A stretch of DNA of 64,000 bases, taken from contig NZ_CP088017.1 in assembly GCF_021049285.1 (NCBI RefSeq), positions 1,623,380-1,687,379 on the forward strand, written 5' to 3'. The DNA comes from Ruania halotolerans (GTDB taxonomy: Bacteria > Actinomycetota > Actinomycetes > Actinomycetales > Beutenbergiaceae). The notes beneath the pieces were generated by a model that was given only the letters and a program-made list of their open reading frames with translations, did no database searches and was not told where the DNA came from. Numbering within the stretch: position 1 is the first letter of the stretch; each line of letters begins with the position of its first letter. Made by a program: the position numbers and the translations under genes. Below, piece by piece: positions 8,161 to 17,611 of the stretch.

Positions 8161-9911
8161 GGCAGCGCCTCCGCCCGCGCTCCGAACGCCGCATCGCTGC
8201 GTACCTCGATCACCGCATCGCATGCCTCGAGCAGCGACTCCCGGTGTGCCACCACGATCACCACCCGGCCCTCGGCCGCCGCACCCCGCAGCACCTCCAG
8301 CAGCTGCGCCTCCGCGAGTTGATCCAGGTGGGCCGTCGGCTCGTCCAGCACCAGCACCGGCGCAGGAGCGAGCAGGGCGCGGGTGAGGGCAAGGCGCTGT
8401 CGCTCACCGAGCGAGAGGCCCACCCCGCCCTGACCGATCCGGGTGTTCCAGCCCTGCGGCAGCCCGGCCACCACGCGGTCCAGGCCGGTGGCCCGTGCCG
8501 CACGATCGAGCTCGTCGCCGGGCGGTACCGCCCGGCGTGACGTCGCCGCACTGCGCGACTGCCCTGACCCTGCTGGACCTGCGACCACCGTGCCGGCCCG
8601 CACACCCGGCCGGCCGAGATACTCGGCCAGGGTGCCTGGCTCCAGTACGGGCCGCTGCGGCACCCACGCCACCTGTGACCACCACGACTGCGGATCCAAT
8701 GCCGATACTGCACAGACGCCGTCGGGGGTGTGCAGGCGCACCTCACCCTCATCCGGGGTGAGCGCTCCGATCAGGGTGAGCACCGCCGTCGACTTCCCGG
8801 CACCGTTCGGCCCGTGCAGGGCGGTCACCTCACCCGCGCGGGCGAGTCCGGTGAGGCCTCGGGGTGCGAAGTAGCCGCGATCCGCGGCCTGCACACCCAC
8901 GCCCTGCCAGCTCACGGCGGTCACTGCGACCGGTGCGGGCTGCCGGCCAGGAGTGGGCAGTGGCTCATCCAGGACCGCGTGCACGCGGTCGGCAGCCGCG
9001 AGGCCATCCGCTGAGGCGTGGAAGTGCACTCCCACCTGGCGGATCGGTAGCAGGGCCTCCGGTGCCAGGATCAGCACCGCCAAACCGGCTTCCAGCCCGA
9101 CATCCCCGAACACCAGCCGCAGCCCCACCCCCACTGCTACCGCGGCCACGATCAGACTGGCGAACAGCTCCAGCACCGCCGCGGAGAGGAACGCCACCCG
9201 CAACGTGGCCATCGTGGTGCGCCGGGACGACTGGGCGAGTTCTCGCACCCGCGCACCGGGGCCGATCGCGCGGCCGAAGGCCTGAAGCGTCGCAAGCCCG
9301 GCGAGTAGGTCCAGCAGTTGCGCACCGAGCCGCTCCTGGTCGGCGAGCCGGCGCCGGGCATACGACTGGGTGACCCGTCCGATCAGCCACATGAACATTG
9401 GAATCACGGGCAACAGCGCCACCACGGTCACGGCGGCCAGCAGATCCAGAGTGGCCATTACCACCAGCACCGCCGGAGTGAGCACAGCGGCGAGCAAGAG
9501 CTGCGGCAGGTACCGCACGAAGTACGGCTCCAGGGCGTCAAGCCCGCGGGTCAGAGTCGTGGCGGTGTGCGCACCATGCCGTGCCAGCCACCGGGGGCCG
9601 AGCGCGGCGGCATGGTCGAGCACCTGGGCGCGCAACTCCGCGATCACCCGGGTGGCGGATCGGTGTGCGAACCGCTCGGTGACCCCGGCCAGGAGGGCAC
9701 GCCCAACGAACAGCACGGCCGCCCCGATGATCTGCGGCCATACGTCCGCGAGAGTGGCAACCCCGGTGATCACTGGTGCGAGCGCACCCGCCAGCAGCAC
9801 AGCGGTACCGAGGACGCATGCGGTGGTCAACGCGGTCAGCCCCACGGTGAGCAGCAGGTAGCCGCGGGCCGCACGTGCTCGCCCGATCAGCCTGGCGTCG
9901 AACGGCTTCAT
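8157..9911 (-). CDS. cydD: Thiol/haem ABC exporter subunit CydD
   Basis: Partner of CydC in the heterodimeric exporter required for cytochrome bd maturation. 584 aa: six membrane helices in residues about 15-310, then the ATPase with Walker [10 protein letters not shown], signature [11 protein letters not shown] and Walker [13 protein letters not shown]; the switch His is in VVAHRES. Between Walker A and the signature is a low-conservation stretch ([19 protein letters not shown]). The ATG at 9911 overlaps the cydB stop (ATGA) and the stop overlaps the cydC GTG, so the four genes are translationally linked. Order cydA-B-D-C is the common actinobacterial arrangement. Confidence 0.93.
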   Translation of the reverse strand: MKPFDARLIGRARAARGYLLLTVGLTALTTACVLGTAVLLAGALAPVITGVATLADVWPQIIGAAVLFVGRALLAGVTERFAHRSATRVIAELRAQVLDHAAALGPRWLARHGAHTATTLTRGLDALEPYFVRYLPQLLLAAVLTPAVLVVMATLDLLAAVTVVALLPVIPMFMWLIGRVTQSYARRRLADQERLGAQLLDLLAGLATLQAFGRAIGPGARVRELAQSSRRTTMATLRVAFLSAAVLELFASLIVAAVAVGVGLRLVFGDVGLEAGLAVLILAPEALLPIRQVGVHFHASADGLAAADRVHAVLDEPLPTPGRQPAPVAVTAVSWQGVGVQAADRGYFAPRGLTGLARAGEVTALHGPNGAGKSTAVLTLIGALTPDEGEVRLHTPDGVCAVSALDPQSWWSQVAWVPQRPVLEPGTLAEYLGRPGVRAGTVVAGPAGSGQSRSAATSRRAVPPGDELDRAARATGLDRVVAGLPQGWNTRIGQGGVGLSLGERQRLALTRALLAPAPVLVLDEPTAHLDQLAEAQLLEVLRGAAAEGRVVIVVAHRESLLEACDAVIEVRSDAAFGARAEALP

Positions 9912-10951
9912 CGGCCGTCCGCACCGGCACGGGTTCGCGCGGGCAGGCCCGTGTGGGGAGGGATCACCTCGGCGGTGAGCCGCTTGCGGAACACCCAGTA
10001 CGTCCACCCCTGGTATCCGATGATCAGCGGGGTCAGGAATGCCGAGACCCAGGTCATGATCGTGAGGGTGTACTCGGTGGAAGAGGCGTTCGCGATGGTG
10101 AGCGAATGCGCCGGATCGTTGATCGCCGGCATCACGTTCGGGAACAGGGATCCGAAGATCAGCACCACCGCCGCGGCGATCACCAGCGCGCTGGCCCCGA
10201 ATGCCCATCCCTCGCGTCGCGCCCGGGTCGCCACCAGAACCACGACCAGCCCGACGGCGGCCGTCGCCACGGCCGCCCACGTCCACAGGTGCACCGAGTG
10301 CGCCAGCTGGGTCCAGATCGCGAAGGCGCCGGCCACGAGGGCCGTCGGGACCGCCAGCATCGCGGCGAGCCGTCCGGCGCGTTCGCGCATCTCGCCGGCC
10401 GTCTTCAGCGCCAGGAAGATCGCCCCGTGGGTGGCGAAGAGCAAGGTGGTGGTGGCCGCGCCGAGTAGGGCGTATGGGCTCAGGAGGTCGGGGAGGGAAG
10501 AGACCATCTGATGGTCCGCCGTCAGCTCCACTCCGCGGACCAGGTTGGCGAAGGCGAGGCCCCACATGATGGCGGGGGTCCACGAGCCGAGAGTGATGGC
10601 CCAGTCCCATCGTGCGCGCCAGGTGTCGTCGTTGATCTTGCCGCGAAACTCGAAGGCCACACCGCGCACGATCAGCGCCGCGAGAATCACCAGTAACGGC
10701 AGGTAGAAGCCGGAGAACATGGTGGCGTACCACTCGGGGAAGGCGGCGAAAGTGGCGGCGCCGGCCACGATCACCCACACCTCATTGCCGTCCCAGACCG
10801 GGCCGATCGTGTTGATGATCAGGCGCCGGTCGGTGTCGGTGCGGCTCAGTGGACGCATCACCATCCCGACGCCGAAGTCGAACCCTTCGAGGACGAGGTA
10901 GCCGAGCCAGAAGAAGGCAACGATGACGAACCAGAGCTGCGGAAGATCCAT
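9908..10951 (-). CDS. cydB: Cytochrome bd quinol oxidase subunit II
   Basis: Membrane subunit of cytochrome bd, a terminal oxidase that passes electrons from menaquinol to oxygen with high affinity. 347 aa with about eight to nine helices. Family motifs are clear: FFWLGYLVLEGFDFGVGM at the N-terminus, IGPVWDGNEVWVI, and FYLPLLVILAALIVRGVAFEFR. It starts 7 nt downstream of the cydA stop and its own stop overlaps the cydD start. The N-terminal FDFGVGM Asp and the GNEVW region are typical CydB features. Confidence 0.95.
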   Translation of the reverse strand: MDLPQLWFVIVAFFWLGYLVLEGFDFGVGMVMRPLSRTDTDRRLIINTIGPVWDGNEVWVIVAGAATFAAFPEWYATMFSGFYLPLLVILAALIVRGVAFEFRGKINDDTWRARWDWAITLGSWTPAIMWGLAFANLVRGVELTADHQMVSSLPDLLSPYALLGAATTTLLFATHGAIFLALKTAGEMRERAGRLAAMLAVPTALVAGAFAIWTQLAHSVHLWTWAAVATAAVGLVVVLVATRARREGWAFGASALVIAAAVVLIFGSLFPNVMPAINDPAHSLTIANASSTEYTLTIMTWVSAFLTPLIIGYQGWTYWVFRKRLTAEVIPPHTGLPARTRAGADGR

Positions 10952-10958
10952 GGTGACC

Positions 10959-12440
10959 TCAGTAGGCGAAGGAGAGGGGAGCGTCGGTGGGGGAGTCGTT
11001 GCCGTCGTCGGAGTTCTCCGAATCGGGCGAGGGTGGCGAGGTGACGGCGATTCCTCCGGAGGCGTACCGGCGCATCAGCGTGAACCAGACCACAGCGAGC
11101 ACGGTGTAGAGCACCGTGAACGTGACGGTGGCAGCGATCACCTCACCGGCCACCACGGAGGTGGAGACACCGTCCTGAGTGAGCAGGCGAATCGCATCGA
11201 CGCCCGTGGGGTCCGGGTTCGGGACCACCACCCAGGGCTGGCGGCCGGTCTCGGTGAAGATCCATCCGAACGAGGCCGCGATGAAGGGCATCGGTAGCGC
11301 AATGAGGCACAGTCTCGCGAACCAGCGGTTCTCGGTGACCCGGCCCTTGCGCAGCAGCCACAGACCCGCCGCGGCGAGCAGTCCGCTGAAGATCGCGAAC
11401 CCGATCATCAACCGGAACGACCAGTAGGTGAGTGCGAGATTGGGCTGGTAGTCGACACCTTCGCCGTAGGCGGCCTCGTATTCGGTCTGCAGGTCCTCAA
11501 CTCCGGGGAGGTAGCCGTCGAACTCACCGGTGCCGAGGTAGCTGGTCAGGCCCGGCACGGTGAGGATGTGCTCGACGCCTTCGCAGGAGTTGGAGAGGTC
11601 TCCGATGGTCAGGATCGAGAATGCGGCTCCGCTCTCACCCTCGCAGAGGGCCTCCGCCGCCGACATCTTCATCGGCTGCTGCTCGTACATGAGCTTGGCC
11701 TGCCAGTCCCCGGTGATCGCCACACCGGCGCCCGCGAGAACGATCGTGACCATACCCAGGATGGCTGCCGGGCGGTAGATGGTGCGGGCCGTCTCGCGGT
11801 CACCCGAGCGGACCGACTTGACGATCCACCATCCGGCCACGCCGGCCACGAATGTGCCGCCCACCAGCAGGGCGGAGGCGACCGTGTGGCTGAAGGCGGC
11901 GAGCAACGTGTTGTTGGTCATCACGGCACCGAAGTCGGTCATCTCGGCTCGCCCGGTGGTCTCGTTGTAGATCGCGCCCACGGGGTGCTGCATCCACGAG
12001 TTCGCCGCCAAGATGAAGTACGCCGAGATGTTCGTAGCGATCGCGACGACCCAGATGCAGGCCAGGTGGACCTTCTTCGGCAGCTTGTCCCAGCCGAAGA
12101 TCCACAGGCCGAGGAAGGTGGACTCGAAGAAGAACGCTGCCAGTCCCTCGATGGCCAGCGGTGCACCGAACACGTCTCCCACGAACCGGGAGTACTCGCT
12201 CCAGTTCATCCCGAACTGGAACTCCTGCACGATCCCGGTGACCACACCGACCGCGAAGTTGATCAGCAGCAGTTTGCCGAAGAACTTGGTGAGTTTCAGC
12301 CACGCCTGCGATCCAGTGCGTACCCACATCGTCTGCATGATCGCCACCAATGGCGCCAGGCCGATCGTGAGGGGCACGAAGATGAAGTGGTAGACCGTGA
12401 CGATGGCGAACTGCCATCGAGCCAGATCGAGGGTGTCCAC
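10959..12440 (-). CDS. cydA: Cytochrome bd quinol oxidase subunit I
   Basis: Haem-bearing core subunit of cytochrome bd (haems b558, b595 and d). 493 aa with about nine helices. It begins VDTLDLARWQFAIVTVYHFIF; the His in YHFIF matches the conserved haem b595 ligand. GRQPWVV, the highly conserved CydA motif, lies at about residue 405. The periplasmic Q-loop (about residues 245-330) is short, as in the S-type enzymes of Gram-positives. The GTG at 12440 is chosen because the conserved N-terminus starts there and GGAAGGA lies 9 nt upstream; the longer open frame upstream is non-conserved. First gene of the cydABDC-kinase operon. Confidence 0.94.
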   Translation of the reverse strand: MDTLDLARWQFAIVTVYHFIFVPLTIGLAPLVAIMQTMWVRTGSQAWLKLTKFFGKLLLINFAVGVVTGIVQEFQFGMNWSEYSRFVGDVFGAPLAIEGLAAFFFESTFLGLWIFGWDKLPKKVHLACIWVVAIATNISAYFILAANSWMQHPVGAIYNETTGRAEMTDFGAVMTNNTLLAAFSHTVASALLVGGTFVAGVAGWWIVKSVRSGDRETARTIYRPAAILGMVTIVLAGAGVAITGDWQAKLMYEQQPMKMSAAEALCEGESGAAFSILTIGDLSNSCEGVEHILTVPGLTSYLGTGEFDGYLPGVEDLQTEYEAAYGEGVDYQPNLALTYWSFRLMIGFAIFSGLLAAAGLWLLRKGRVTENRWFARLCLIALPMPFIAASFGWIFTETGRQPWVVVPNPDPTGVDAIRLLTQDGVSTSVVAGEVIAATVTFTVLYTVLAVVWFTLMRRYASGGIAVTSPPSPDSENSDDGNDSPTDAPLSFAY

Positions 12441-12876
12441 GCCGCTGCGTCCTTCCGTGGTGGGTGCTTTCACGGTAGGGCGGCTATTGCGCCGTTCTCC
12501 GGGACGAAGGTCCCGGCCGCCGTGGCGGTGCGGCGTGCCGGTTCGTGGCCACGTCCGCCGACGTAGACCCCTCCTGTGCGATACTCCTCGTGGTGACCGG
12601 CTCGTTCCATACCTGCCGGGAGCCCGGTGACATCGGCAAAGGTAGTTGGGGTCATGGAGTACGCGCCGCCTCAGGTGGCTGGCGCGGCCCAGGACCGACC
12701 ACCCGGCGAACGTGCCCCCATGGTGCGTGATGGCACTGGCGGACGGCCGATGCGACCAGATCGTGAGGCCCGAGCACCAAGGACTTTTGACGGATCGCTT
12801 CACCGGAGGCGGCCGACGAACCGCCCTCGGATATCAGGTGGGTATGGCTGGTATCCGACGGCCAGGGGAATGACCC
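12441..12876. other. Divergent promoter region between cydA and the RNase E/G gene
   Basis: A 436-nt region that must carry both divergent promoters. I see no good sigma70 pair and no clear Rex-type or CRP-type palindrome. Its only coding-like content is a weak 61-codon minus-strand frame at 12470-12655. The segment 12585-12640 contains a small inverted relation (GTGACCGG / CCGGTGAC), not convincing as an operator. A translation start with AGGGGAA leads into the RNase gene at its right end. Confidence 0.5.
12470..12655 (-). CDS. Possible small protein upstream of cydA (weak)
   Basis: A 61-codon frame with the same direction as cydA, ending 29 nt before it. The translation is Gly-rich (YRTGGVYVGGRGHEP, then AAGTFVPENGAI) and soluble. 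G/C in third positions is about 70-75 percent, lower than the neighbouring genes, and there is no ribosome site before the ATG, although a TACTCC box 9 nt upstream would allow leaderless expression. It may be a real small gene or chance; conservation upstream of other cydA genes would decide. Confidence 0.2.
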   Translation of the reverse strand: MTPTTFADVTGLPAGMERAGHHEEYRTGGVYVGGRGHEPARRTATAAGTFVPENGAIAALP

Positions 12877-15800
12877 GTGTCAGACGAACAGCAGAACATC
12901 ACCTCTAGCGCGACCGACCACGAGGGTGTGGAGCAGCCGCGCAAACGCCGGTCCCGCCGCGCCACCGCACCAGCGATGACGCCGGAGGTCCCGACCGCCC
13001 CGGAAAGCCCAGCACCGGTGGGCGAGCCCGCGCCGGAGCGGCCGTCGGCCGCGGACGGCGAGCAGGTCACGGTGGCGGACGCACCGGCCGCTCAGCGCGC
13101 GGCCGAACCGACCGCCGAGGAGCCCGCACCGGAGAAGCCGAAGCGGGCGCCCCGGAAGCGAGCCGCCAAGAAGAAGGTCGAGCCCACCGACTCGGACGCG
13201 GCAGCACAGTCCCCGGCCGGTGACGACGCGCCCACCGCTGCGACCCCAGCCGTCAGCGCCATCGCACAGGATCCGTCCGCGGAGAGTGCGCCGAACGAGA
13301 GTGCGCCGAGTGAGAGCGCGCCGACAGCCGCGACGGAGGTACCGGTCGCTGAGAATCAGGCGGCCCCCAAGCGCAAACGCGGCGGCCGCCGCGCGATCTC
13401 CGGCGGCGGGACTCCTGAACCGGCCCCAGCGCTGGATGTCTTCGCCGCCTTCGGGGTACAACGCGAGGACGACGCCAACGAGGCGCCGTCGGCCCGGGCA
13501 CCCGAACTCGACCTCGACGTGCCCTCACGCGGTGCGGCTACTGCCGCCGAAGATCAGGCCGACGATGAGGCCATCACGGATGAGCCGGAAGCGGAACACG
13601 AGGAGGATTCGCCCCGCCTGCCCGCTACGGCGCTGCTGTTCCAGGCTCCGGACACCTCCCGTGGGCGACGGCGCCGACGCTCCACCGATTCGGGAACCAC
13701 TGACGGTGCCGATGCTGGTCGTGATGACACAGACAGCGACAAGACCAGCGCCGACACGGCTGACGACGAGCGGAGCGCCGAGCCTGGGGCGAAGAAGAAG
13801 GGCAGGGGAGGCTCCCGCAAGAAGCGCAGCGGCCAGACCGAGCCCGACTCGGCCCGCGACGATGGCAGCGACGATGGCTCCGCCCAGGCTGGCCAGGATG
13901 ACCAGGATGGCAACGAATCCGGCGCCGACTCCGGCGACGGGGACGAGTCCGGTTCCTCCGGCGGGAAGCGTCGCCGCCGCCGTGGTGGCCGCGGGCGCCG
14001 TAAGTCGGGCAGTGGAAGCGGTGAAACACAGCAGAACCAGGATTCGCCCGACGGGCCGGGGGCGCCCGCCGATGCAGCCGACCCCGACGACTCCGCTGGG
14101 TCGGACAACGTCGAGAACGGCGACGATGGCTCCGACGATGGTGATGGCAATGGCTCCTCGCGCCGCCGGCGCCGCCGTCGAAGCCGTGGATCTCGTGGCG
14201 GTGACGAATCCGCATCGGCCAAGGATGAGGTGACCGCGCTCAAGGGTTCCACTCGCTTGGAGGCCAAACGTCAGCGTCGCCGGGAAGGCCGGGACTCCAA
14301 CCGCCGTCGTTCGATCATCACCGAGGCCGAGTTCCTCGCGCGCCGTGAGTCCGTGGACCGCTCCATGGTGGTGCGCGAGCGCGACGGCCGCACCCAGATC
14401 GCCGTCCTCGAAGACAACGTGCTCGTGGAGCACTACGTGGCGCGCAAGACGCAGAGCTCGATGGTGGGCAATGTCTACCTCGGCCGGGTGCAGAACGTCC
14501 TGCCCTCGATGGAGGCAGCATTCGTGGATCTCGGCAAGGGGCGCAACGCCGTCCTCTATGCCGGTGAAGTGAACTGGGACGCCGCCGGGCTCGACGGGCA
14601 ACCGCGCCGGATCGAGCAGGCACTCTCCTCGGGCGATTCTGTGCTGGTCCAGGTGACCAAGGATCCGATCGGGCACAAGGGCGCCCGCCTCACCGCGCAG
14701 ATCACCCTCGCCGGCCGTTACCTGGTGCTCGTGCCTTCCGGCTCGATGACCGGGATTTCCCGCAAACTGCCGGACACCGAACGCAACCGGCTGAAGAAGC
14801 TGCTCAAGGAAATCGTCCCGGACGGTCAAGGCGTGATCGTGCGCACGGCTGCTGAAGGTGCGAGCGAAGACGCGCTGCGTCACGATGTTGAGCGTCTGAC
14901 GAAGCAGTGGGACGACATCCAGACCAAGGTGAACCGCAAGTCGACGAGTGCTCCGGTGCTTCTCAAAGGCGAACCCGAACTCTCCACCCGGGTGGTGCGT
15001 GACGTCTTCAACGAAGACTTCAAGAAGCTCGTGGTGGCCGGTGAGGATGCCTGGAAGACGATCTCCGAGTACGTGGCTGCTGTAGCGCCCGATCTCACCG
15101 AGCGGTTGAGCCACTGGGACGAGCCCACGGACGTCTTTGCCGAGTACCGGATCGATGAGCAGCTGGCCAAGGGGATGGACCGCAAGGTATTCCTGCCCTC
15201 CGGCGGCTCCCTGGTGATTGACCGCACCGAAGCCATGACCGTCGTGGATGTGAACACCGGCAAGTTCACCGGGTCCGGCGGAACGCTCGAGGAGACCGTC
15301 ACGAAGAACAACCTCGAGGCGGCCGAGGAGATCGTGCGCCAGCTTCGGTTGCGCGACATCGGCGGCATCATCGTGGTGGACTTCATTGACATGGTGCTCG
15401 AGGCCAACCGCGACCTGGTGATGCGGCGCTTGGTGGAGTGCCTCGGACGGGACCGCACCCGCCATCAGGTGGCTGAGGTGACCTCGCTGGGGCTGGTGCA
15501 GATGACCCGTAAGCGGGTGGGCCAGGGCCTTGTGGAGGCGTTCAGCGAGACGTGCGAACACTGCAACGGCCGGGGCTTCCTCGTGCACGCCGACCCGGTG
15601 GAGACCACGGACAAGGGGTCCAGTAACGGGTCGGATAACGCCCCCGAAGCAGGGCGCTCCAACCGGCGCCGGAAGAGCCGTCCGGACAAGCCCGCCATCC
15701 CTGAGCCCGAGGTGGACCCGGAGAAGCAAGCCCAGGTGCGCGCCACCTTGGCCACCATCGCGGCCGCAGCCGCGCACGCGCACGAGCACGAGCAGCAGCA

Positions 15801-16146
15801 GGACGACAGCGATTCGAGTGAGGCGAGCAGCGTGGGCCCCTCGGCCGCGACGGACGCTCCGGAGTCAGACGTCACGCCGCTGGACACGGCAGAATCGGTG
15901 GCCCCGCACGGGGACCCCGGTCAGCCGGTCGCCCCGAAAGGGGGTGCAGGTGAGCCCGTCACCCCGAAAGGGGGTGACGCCGAGTCGGCAGGCCCGAAAG
16001 GGGACGACGCTGGGGCAGGCGCTGCGCAGGTGGATGCCGTGGAGCCGGGAGAGGCCGGGCCAGCAACCTCGGCGGCGCCGAACGTGAGCCATGCCGAGGT
16101 GATCCTGGAGCACGTCCAGGCCGCCGAGGACAAGCCGGCTCCGTAG
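12877..16146 (+). CDS. rne: Ribonuclease E/G family endoribonuclease
   Basis: Endoribonuclease of mRNA decay and rRNA/tRNA processing. 1089 aa, with the catalytic core about residues 490-910 flanked by long disordered arms as in other actinobacteria. The N-terminal arm is acidic/basic low complexity with Arg-rich RNA-binding patches (GKRRRRRGGRGRRK; SRRRRRRRSRG). The core has the S1 domain (MVGNVYLGRVQNVLP), metal-binding Asp residues in VVDVNTG and IVVDFIDM, and the zinc-link CEHCNGRG. The C-terminal tail is Ala/Glu-rich with short Pro-Lys-Gly repeats. The GTG start at 12877 follows AGGGGAA. It precedes rplU-rpmA-obg as in related genomes, though with five accessory genes between. Confidence 0.93.
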   Translation: MSDEQQNITSSATDHEGVEQPRKRRSRRATAPAMTPEVPTAPESPAPVGEPAPERPSAADGEQVTVADAPAAQRAAEPTAEEPAPEKPKRAPRKRAAKKKVEPTDSDAAAQSPAGDDAPTAATPAVSAIAQDPSAESAPNESAPSESAPTAATEVPVAENQAAPKRKRGGRRAISGGGTPEPAPALDVFAAFGVQREDDANEAPSARAPELDLDVPSRGAATAAEDQADDEAITDEPEAEHEEDSPRLPATALLFQAPDTSRGRRRRRSTDSGTTDGADAGRDDTDSDKTSADTADDERSAEPGAKKKGRGGSRKKRSGQTEPDSARDDGSDDGSAQAGQDDQDGNESGADSGDGDESGSSGGKRRRRRGGRGRRKSGSGSGETQQNQDSPDGPGAPADAADPDDSAGSDNVENGDDGSDDGDGNGSSRRRRRRRSRGSRGGDESASAKDEVTALKGSTRLEAKRQRRREGRDSNRRRSIITEAEFLARRESVDRSMVVRERDGRTQIAVLEDNVLVEHYVARKTQSSMVGNVYLGRVQNVLPSMEAAFVDLGKGRNAVLYAGEVNWDAAGLDGQPRRIEQALSSGDSVLVQVTKDPIGHKGARLTAQITLAGRYLVLVPSGSMTGISRKLPDTERNRLKKLLKEIVPDGQGVIVRTAAEGASEDALRHDVERLTKQWDDIQTKVNRKSTSAPVLLKGEPELSTRVVRDVFNEDFKKLVVAGEDAWKTISEYVAAVAPDLTERLSHWDEPTDVFAEYRIDEQLAKGMDRKVFLPSGGSLVIDRTEAMTVVDVNTGKFTGSGGTLEETVTKNNLEAAEEIVRQLRLRDIGGIIVVDFIDMVLEANRDLVMRRLVECLGRDRTRHQVAEVTSLGLVQMTRKRVGQGLVEAFSETCEHCNGRGFLVHADPVETTDKGSSNGSDNAPEAGRSNRRRKSRPDKPAIPEPEVDPEKQAQVRATLATIAAAAAHAHEHEQQQDDSDSSEASSVGPSAATDAPESDVTPLDTAESVAPHGDPGQPVAPKGGAGEPVTPKGGDAESAGPKGDDAGAGAAQVDAVEPGEAGPATSAAPNVSHAEVILEHVQAAEDKPAP
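15907..16009 (+). repeat. Imperfect tandem repeat in the RNase E/G C-terminal tail
   Basis: Four imperfect copies of an ACCCCGAAAGGGGGTG-like motif, encoding variants of PV(A/T)PKGG, starting about 15907, 15941, 15959 and 15992. Each copy is itself a small palindrome (CCCC-GAAA-GGGG). It lies in a disordered tail, so length variation is probably tolerated. Confidence 0.65.
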
Positions 16147-16151
16147 TCTGC

Positions 16152-16439
16152 TCAGTTCAGACGTCGGCTGAGATGGATGGTGACCTCGTCACCATCGGTC
16201 TTGCCGATGGCGCGCCGGATCGCGGCGGCAACCGGCAGTTTGTGGGTGCCGTCGCCCAGGGCCATGAACGCGCCCTGGAAGGGTTCGCCGTCGATGGTGC
16301 CGGCGACCTTCACCAGCCCTCGCGTCCCGAAGACCTGCGCGGAACCAGGCAGCTGCACACAGGTCCAGGTGTCACCTTCTCGCACCTTTCCCAGGGTCGC
16401 CGTGAAGGTGATGTCGATCGGTCCGGTCGTCGTACTCAT
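16152..16439 (-). CDS. DUF1905 domain protein
   Basis: Small soluble protein of 95 aa. The pattern [20 protein letters not shown], then [30 protein letters not shown] and a final [14 protein letters not shown] is that of DUF1905, a beta-barrel domain often found alone or fused to a YdeI-like bacteriocin-resistance domain. No function is assigned. ATG 16439 is preceded by AGGAG at a 7-nt distance. It follows the membrane-protein gene at 16849-16478 by 38 nt in the same direction, so both may be controlled by the divergent TetR regulator. It converges on the RNase E/G gene. Confidence 0.8.
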   Translation of the reverse strand: MSTTTGPIDITFTATLGKVREGDTWTCVQLPGSAQVFGTRGLVKVAGTIDGEPFQGAFMALGDGTHKLPVAAAIRRAIGKTDGDEVTIHLSRRLN

Positions 16440-16477
16440 GCGATGCTCCTGCGTCTCGGTCGGGTGGTGGTCGCGGC

Positions 16478-16849
16478 TCAGGTGAACAGTCCAAGGATGA
16501 GTCCGATGGCGACGAGCTTGATCAGCCAGTCGACCGCGTGCGTCGCAGCGGACCGGGCCGGTGCCTTCTCCCAGAGCACAGAGCCGGTCAGAAGCACGAC
16601 GGGCAGCGCCCACAACGCCAGACCGAGCAGCACGCCCTGCGCCGGGCCGGCCCAGCCGGCCGTGACCAGCAGGCCGGCAACGAGTCCGGAGACGGTCGCG
16701 CTGCGAAGCAGTTCGATGACGATCTGCCCGGGCCGCGGCCGTTCCTGTGGTGCAGCCTTCGCAGGCGGTCCTTGGGGCATGAGCGCGTAGAAGACCGAGC
16801 TGATGATGAACGCCGCGAGTGTGGCCACGGCGATTCCGAGTGCAAGCAT
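16478..16849 (-). CDS. Small membrane protein, DUF1761-like
   Basis: 123 aa with about four hydrophobic segments (residues 3-24, 52-68, 70-90 and 104-122). The first segment with [12 protein letters not shown] is reminiscent of DUF1761. It is divergent from a TetR-family gene and shares with it a long dyad at 16872-16930, so it is the likely regulated target, with the DUF1905 gene downstream. Substrate and function are unknown. Confidence is good for the gene and low for the family. Confidence 0.75.
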   Translation of the reverse strand: MLALGIAVATLAAFIISSVFYALMPQGPPAKAAPQERPRPGQIVIELLRSATVSGLVAGLLVTAGWAGPAQGVLLGLALWALPVVLLTGSVLWEKAPARSAATHAVDWLIKLVAIGLILGLFT

Positions 16850-16871
16850 CTGGGTGCCTTCCAGGATGTTT

Positions 16872-16930
16872 AGTACTGGCTGGTATCTTTCTAGCAGACT
16901 AGGGGGAGCAGTAAGATACCGTCAAGTACT
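16872..16930. promoter_or_regulatory. TetR-type operator dyad between DUF1761-like and TetR genes
   Basis: Arms 16872-16889 and 16913-16930 are reverse complements at 15 of 18 positions (AGTACTGGCTGGTATCTT against AAGATACCGTCAAGTACT) with 23 nt between. It fills most of the 93-nt divergent gap, ending 12 nt before the TetR start. This is the expected place for autoregulation and for control of the divergent gene. Confidence 0.7.
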
Positions 16931-16942
16931 TAATGGAGGCCG

Positions 16943-17599
16943 ATGATGCAGGAGAGCCGACCGCGTCGACCGGGACGTCCGCCGGGCAGCGCTGGTGACG
17001 AGCTTCTGGAGATCGCCCGGCGGGAGTTCCTCGCTCAGGGCTATGCCGGAACCACGATGGCCGCGATCGCGGGCGCCGCTCGGATCTCGAAGAACTCCCT
17101 CTACCGGGAGTACGCCTCCAAAGAGGTCCTCTACGCCGCCGTTGTCAGCGACTGGGTGGACCGGGGGCGCGATGCGATGCGACCGCACACGGAGGCACTC
17201 CTCGCGGCTACGGACTTCGAAGGGGAACTGGGTCAGCTGGCGCGCACGATCCAGGCAGCCGTACTCAGCCCCCCGGTGCGTCAGATGCGCACCTTGGTCG
17301 CCGCCGAGGCAACTCGATTCCCCGAGATCGCCACCGACTACGTCACGCGAAGCTGGGAACGCAACATCCAGACCCTCGCAGATACCTTCGCCATCCTCGC
17401 AGAACGCGGCACGATCACCGTTGAAGCTCCGCACGTCGCGGCCGAGCAGTTCACCTGGCTCACCGTGGCCGCACCTCTGAACCGGATGACCCTCGACGCC
17501 GGCTCACATCCCTATGGTCAGGACCAGTTGGACGCCATCGCCGACGAGGCCGTCGCGACGTTCCTTGCACGCTTCGCCCTGCCTCGTGTTGCGTCGTGA
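16943..17599 (+). CDS. TetR/AcrR-family transcriptional regulator
   Basis: 218 aa. The N-terminal HTH is clear: ARREFLAQGYAGTTMAAIAGAARISKNSLYREYASKEVLYAAV, here split over helices 1-4 at about residues 23-65. The C-terminal ligand domain resembles AefR-like C-terminal regions (ATRFPEIA, then a long amphipathic stretch). Tandem ATGs at 16943 and 16946 make the start certain to one residue. It is divergent from the DUF1761-like membrane gene with an extended dyad between them. The ligand is unknown. Confidence 0.88.
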   Translation: MMQESRPRRPGRPPGSAGDELLEIARREFLAQGYAGTTMAAIAGAARISKNSLYREYASKEVLYAAVVSDWVDRGRDAMRPHTEALLAATDFEGELGQLARTIQAAVLSPPVRQMRTLVAAEATRFPEIATDYVTRSWERNIQTLADTFAILAERGTITVEAPHVAAEQFTWLTVAAPLNRMTLDAGSHPYGQDQLDAIADEAVATFLARFALPRVAS

Positions 17600-17611
17600 G
17601 GTCCGACTACC

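Noticed and set aside
13525-15789. A 754-codon minus-strand open frame over the RNase E/G gene
   Set aside because: Same shadow effect; the plus-strand product has all catalytic motifs.
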